In this document: positions 34,195 through 35,769 of the stretch, one piece after another
How positions within the stretch are numbered: the first letter of the stretch is position 1
Layout: the number at the start of each line of letters is the position of its first letter
NCBI GenBank assembly: GCA_903862465.1
Contig: CAIOYH010000105.1
Coordinates: forward strand, 1 to 35,769
Reading direction: 5' to 3'
Length of the DNA: 35,769 bases
DNA from: an uncultured bacterium
GTDB taxonomy: Bacteria; Bacteroidota; Bacteroidia; Bacteroidales; CAIWKO01
Made by a program: the position numbers and the translations under genes
The notes under the pieces: generated by a model
The model's input: only the letters and a program-made list of their open reading frames with translations
Databases searched by the model: none
Told to the model about the DNA's origin: nothing

Positions 34195-34839
34195 CTATTG
34201 TGGAATATAGGGAACGGGGGCACTCCAGTCGCTTTGTCCGGCAGCATTGCTCTTGGCAACGCGCATTAGTAATTCTTTTCCCTTCACGCAATCGAGGATC
34301 AGAAGTTTGCGACTATTGGTAGTTTCCAACACAGTTACCCAAACTAATGGGTCTTCGCCTGCCACGGCAATTTGTACGATGTTATTAACTTTTTCTCTTT
34401 TTGTTACTTCACCACCAGTTTTTTTTACCAAAAAGATTTTCGAACTCAACGTAAATCCGCCTTTAACAATACGGTCAATTACCGGAACAATTGGCAGTCC
34501 GTGAGGCGAAGGATCTGAGCTTAAGCCAAACCCGGAGAGTTTTAATTTTTCCGGCTTTCCTTTGTAGAGTCCGTTGGTGTAGAGTATTAATAAATCGAGA
34601 GATGCAAACAAATCGTGTGTAGAAGCATCGCGCACCACTACACCCACAATTTTTACATTCACTTGATCGGAATTAGCTTTGGTCACCTTGGGTTCGAAAA
34701 CCAGTTGGGTAACCACGGGAGTAGCGTATTCGGTAGCATGTTCGTAAATGCCATCCAACACACTAAACCCTCTTTTGATAACTTTTAGCGGCTCGTTTTT
34801 GGTGCAACCCATCGTAGCCACAGTAATTTTTGCTGCCAT
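34195..34839 (-). CDS. Hypothetical protein with fibronectin-III-like end
   Basis: 214 residues, no signal peptide or membrane segment. The C-terminus LMRVAKSNAAGQSDWSAPV looks like the last strands of a fibronectin type III domain, where NAAGQSxWSxPV is typical. The front (residues 1-120) is beta-rich with many Val/Thr and is not recognised. I have seen short cytoplasmic proteins with such ends in Bacteroidota, without known function. Own promoter (34940-34947) and own terminator mark it as a single-gene unit. Confidence 0.75.
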   Translation of the reverse strand: MAAKITVATMGCTKNEPLKVIKRGFSVLDGIYEHATEYATPVVTQLVFEPKVTKANSDQVNVKIVGVVVRDASTHDLFASLDLLILYTNGLYKGKPEKLKLSGFGLSSDPSPHGLPIVPVIDRIVKGGFTLSSKIFLVKKTGGEVTKREKVNNIVQIAVAGEDPLVWVTVLETTNSRKLLILDCVKGKELLMRVAKSNAAGQSDWSAPVPYIPQ

Positions 34840-34939
34840 TTTGTTTAGATTAGTTCATAATTAATTTGCTTTTGCTATATTCCGATTGATAAAAAATCTA
34901 ATGTAGCCGACTTGTTTTTTCTATATTTCAAGCCCGCGA

Positions 34940-34947
34940 CAAAAGTA
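34940..34947 (-). promoter_or_regulatory. Bacteroidota-type -7 element for the 214-aa gene
   Basis: Minus strand TACTTTTG matches TAnnTTTG, 101 bases upstream of the start, giving a leader of about 95 bases. No convincing -33 box. Confidence 0.45.
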
Positions 34948-35017
34948 GATTAAACAAATCTATTATAGACGAAAAGCAGTGCGGGTGTTTCGCACTATTG
35001 AAACTAATTTATTTTGA

Positions 35018-35275
35018 TTAATTTTTGGGCAGCCAAACCCAGATAACAGGATAATCGCCGGGTGGCGAATAGTGATATGATACCAATTTTCTATTATAAA
35101 TTATAAGAACGTTTGAAGGTTCTAAATTTTCCTTCATTAGCTTTAAGTTTTCGAATAAAGTTCTTTTGCTGATGGCGATATCAGTTGCAAATGTCTGCGG
35201 CGAGCCTGTTTTGCCATTGCTTATTTTAGCATTCATTGCGTTTACTACTTTCATTCTGTATTCAATTCCTTTCAT
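35018..35275 (-). CDS. Small helix-turn-helix-like protein, 85 aa
   Basis: 85 residues. The middle, SPQTFATDIAISKRTLFENL, fits a helix-turn-helix with recognition helix around SKRTLFENLKLM, and the tail (VLIIYNRKLVSYHYSPPGDY) looks like the wing of a winged-helix domain. Short stand-alone wHTH proteins of this plan are common in Bacteroidota. Probably DNA-binding; target unknown. Minus strand TAGTTTTA upstream (35306-35313) is a weak -7 candidate. Confidence 0.65.
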   Translation of the reverse strand: MKGIEYRMKVVNAMNAKISNGKTGSPQTFATDIAISKRTLFENLKLMKENLEPSNVLIIYNRKLVSYHYSPPGDYPVIWVWLPKN

Positions 35276-35394
35276 GATTCAGTGGTTTAATAAATAATTC
35301 GGTAAAACTACAGAAAAGTATTGAGAAACAAGGAATAAATAATTAAGATTTAAGAATTATGATTTTAGAGTTAAGAATGTACGACTCAACATAA

Positions 35395-35520
35395 TTAAAC
35401 AATTGGCTAATTTACCAATCAACTATCAATGACCATGAATGACTATCAATGACCAAGAATGACTAAGAATGACTATAAATGACCAATCGACTTAATCAAC
35501 TCAATTAACCAATTGACTTA
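35395..35520. repeat. AATGACC/AATGACT stutter repeat
   Basis: About seven copies of an 8-11-base word, AATGACC or AATGACTA(T/A), at 35428-35486, then AATCAACTCAATTAACC words to 35512. No gene in this 250-base gap. Confidence 0.55.
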
Positions 35521-35527
35521 ATTTCCC

Positions 35528-35769
35528 CTAATAGTTGTCCCAATGTGCTTGCTTCGATTGCTTCTTTATGTAGCATTGGAATTTTGATTTAGGAATATCT
35601 AAAAAATTGCTTACCCATGCAAGCGTTTTGTTATCAAGGTATCCGGCTTCTACTATTTCTTCTTTGATAGTTTCCAATCCATAGAATTGAACAATAACTT
35701 TAACATCCTTCAAATCGCCCATAGACAGGACCCGTTCGATGATAAGTCGCCTATTACGAACATCATCAA
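35528..35769 (-). CDS. DUF6922-like protein, 3' part (5' end outside window)
   Basis: The minus-strand frame is open from the right edge: upstream of a possible ATG at 35722 it continues as DDVRNRRLIIERVLS, joining MGDLKDVKVIVQFYGLETIK. The IIERVL-x-xGDL...FYG pattern is typical of small Bacteroidota proteins that, from memory, often sit beside AbiEii-type nucleotidyltransferase genes as putative antitoxins. So the ATG is internal and the gene is truncated by the window. About 79 residues are visible. The antitoxin role is inference, as the neighbouring gene is not in view. Confidence 0.65.
   Translation of the reverse strand, partial: DDVRNRRLIIERVLSMGDLKDVKVIVQFYGLETIKEEIVEAGYLDNKTLAWVSNFLDIPKSKFQCYIKKQSKQAHWDNY

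Noticed and set aside
1-35769. tRNA, rRNA, insertion sequence or integrase
   Set aside because: No cloverleaf, conserved rRNA segment or transposase-like frame was recognised on either strand.

Overview
The window looks like a chromosomal segment of a Bacteroidota bacterium. Three things support this: a secreted protein with a type IX secretion C-terminal sorting domain (10766-12940), several TAnnTTTG-type -7 promoter elements, and split small/large-subunit methylmalonyl-CoA mutase genes typical of the phylum. Genus cannot be given. The gaps between genes are unusually rich in short dispersed hairpin elements and locally stuttering repeats. No tRNA, rRNA, insertion sequence or CRISPR array was seen.

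Layout. 1-444 is the 3' end of an HNH endonuclease gene. 648-4019 is mfd (transcription-repair coupling). 4187-5225 holds, on the minus strand, a pyrimidine-dimer glycosylase family gene and an unknown gene. 5533-9668 is mutA-mutB with a strong terminator. 9820-10765 has a decayed small gene, a 21-bp tandem array and dispersed hairpin repeats. 10766-12940 is the T9SS-sorted secreted protein, bracketed by two copies of a ~115-bp repeat. 13000-13776 is about 780 bp of hairpin repeats. 13777-14307 is an archaemetzincin.

14365-21317 (all minus strand) is the most interesting block. In transcription order it has a membrane-anchored GcvH-like protein, a HybA-like Tat-exported 16-cysteine ferredoxin, a HybB/NrfD-type membrane protein, a second GcvH-like protein, a histidine kinase with two periplasmic c-type heme motifs, and an NtrC-type sigma-54 activator. 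No hydrogenase or other catalytic subunit lies in the block. Upstream there is a sigma-54-like promoter (21354-21368), with a perfect inverted repeat about 100 bp upstream of the inferred start, where an enhancer-binding activator would sit. I read this as a redox-sensed, sigma-54-controlled quinone-linked electron transfer module of unknown partner.

21672-24079 is a compact minus-strand housekeeping run (lgt, DUF192, small membrane protein, surE). 24507-33797 is an AT-rich surface polysaccharide cluster on the plus strand: four GT2 glycosyltransferases (two a tandem duplicate), a TagB/TagF-like transferase, a HAD phosphatase, a sugar/CDP-type nucleotidyltransferase, a methyltransferase, a Wzx-type flippase, and a DUF535/VirK-like gene interrupted by one in-frame TAA. 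After it come a second 21-bp tandem array (33825-34086), a hairpin terminator, and three small minus-strand genes, the last running off the right edge.
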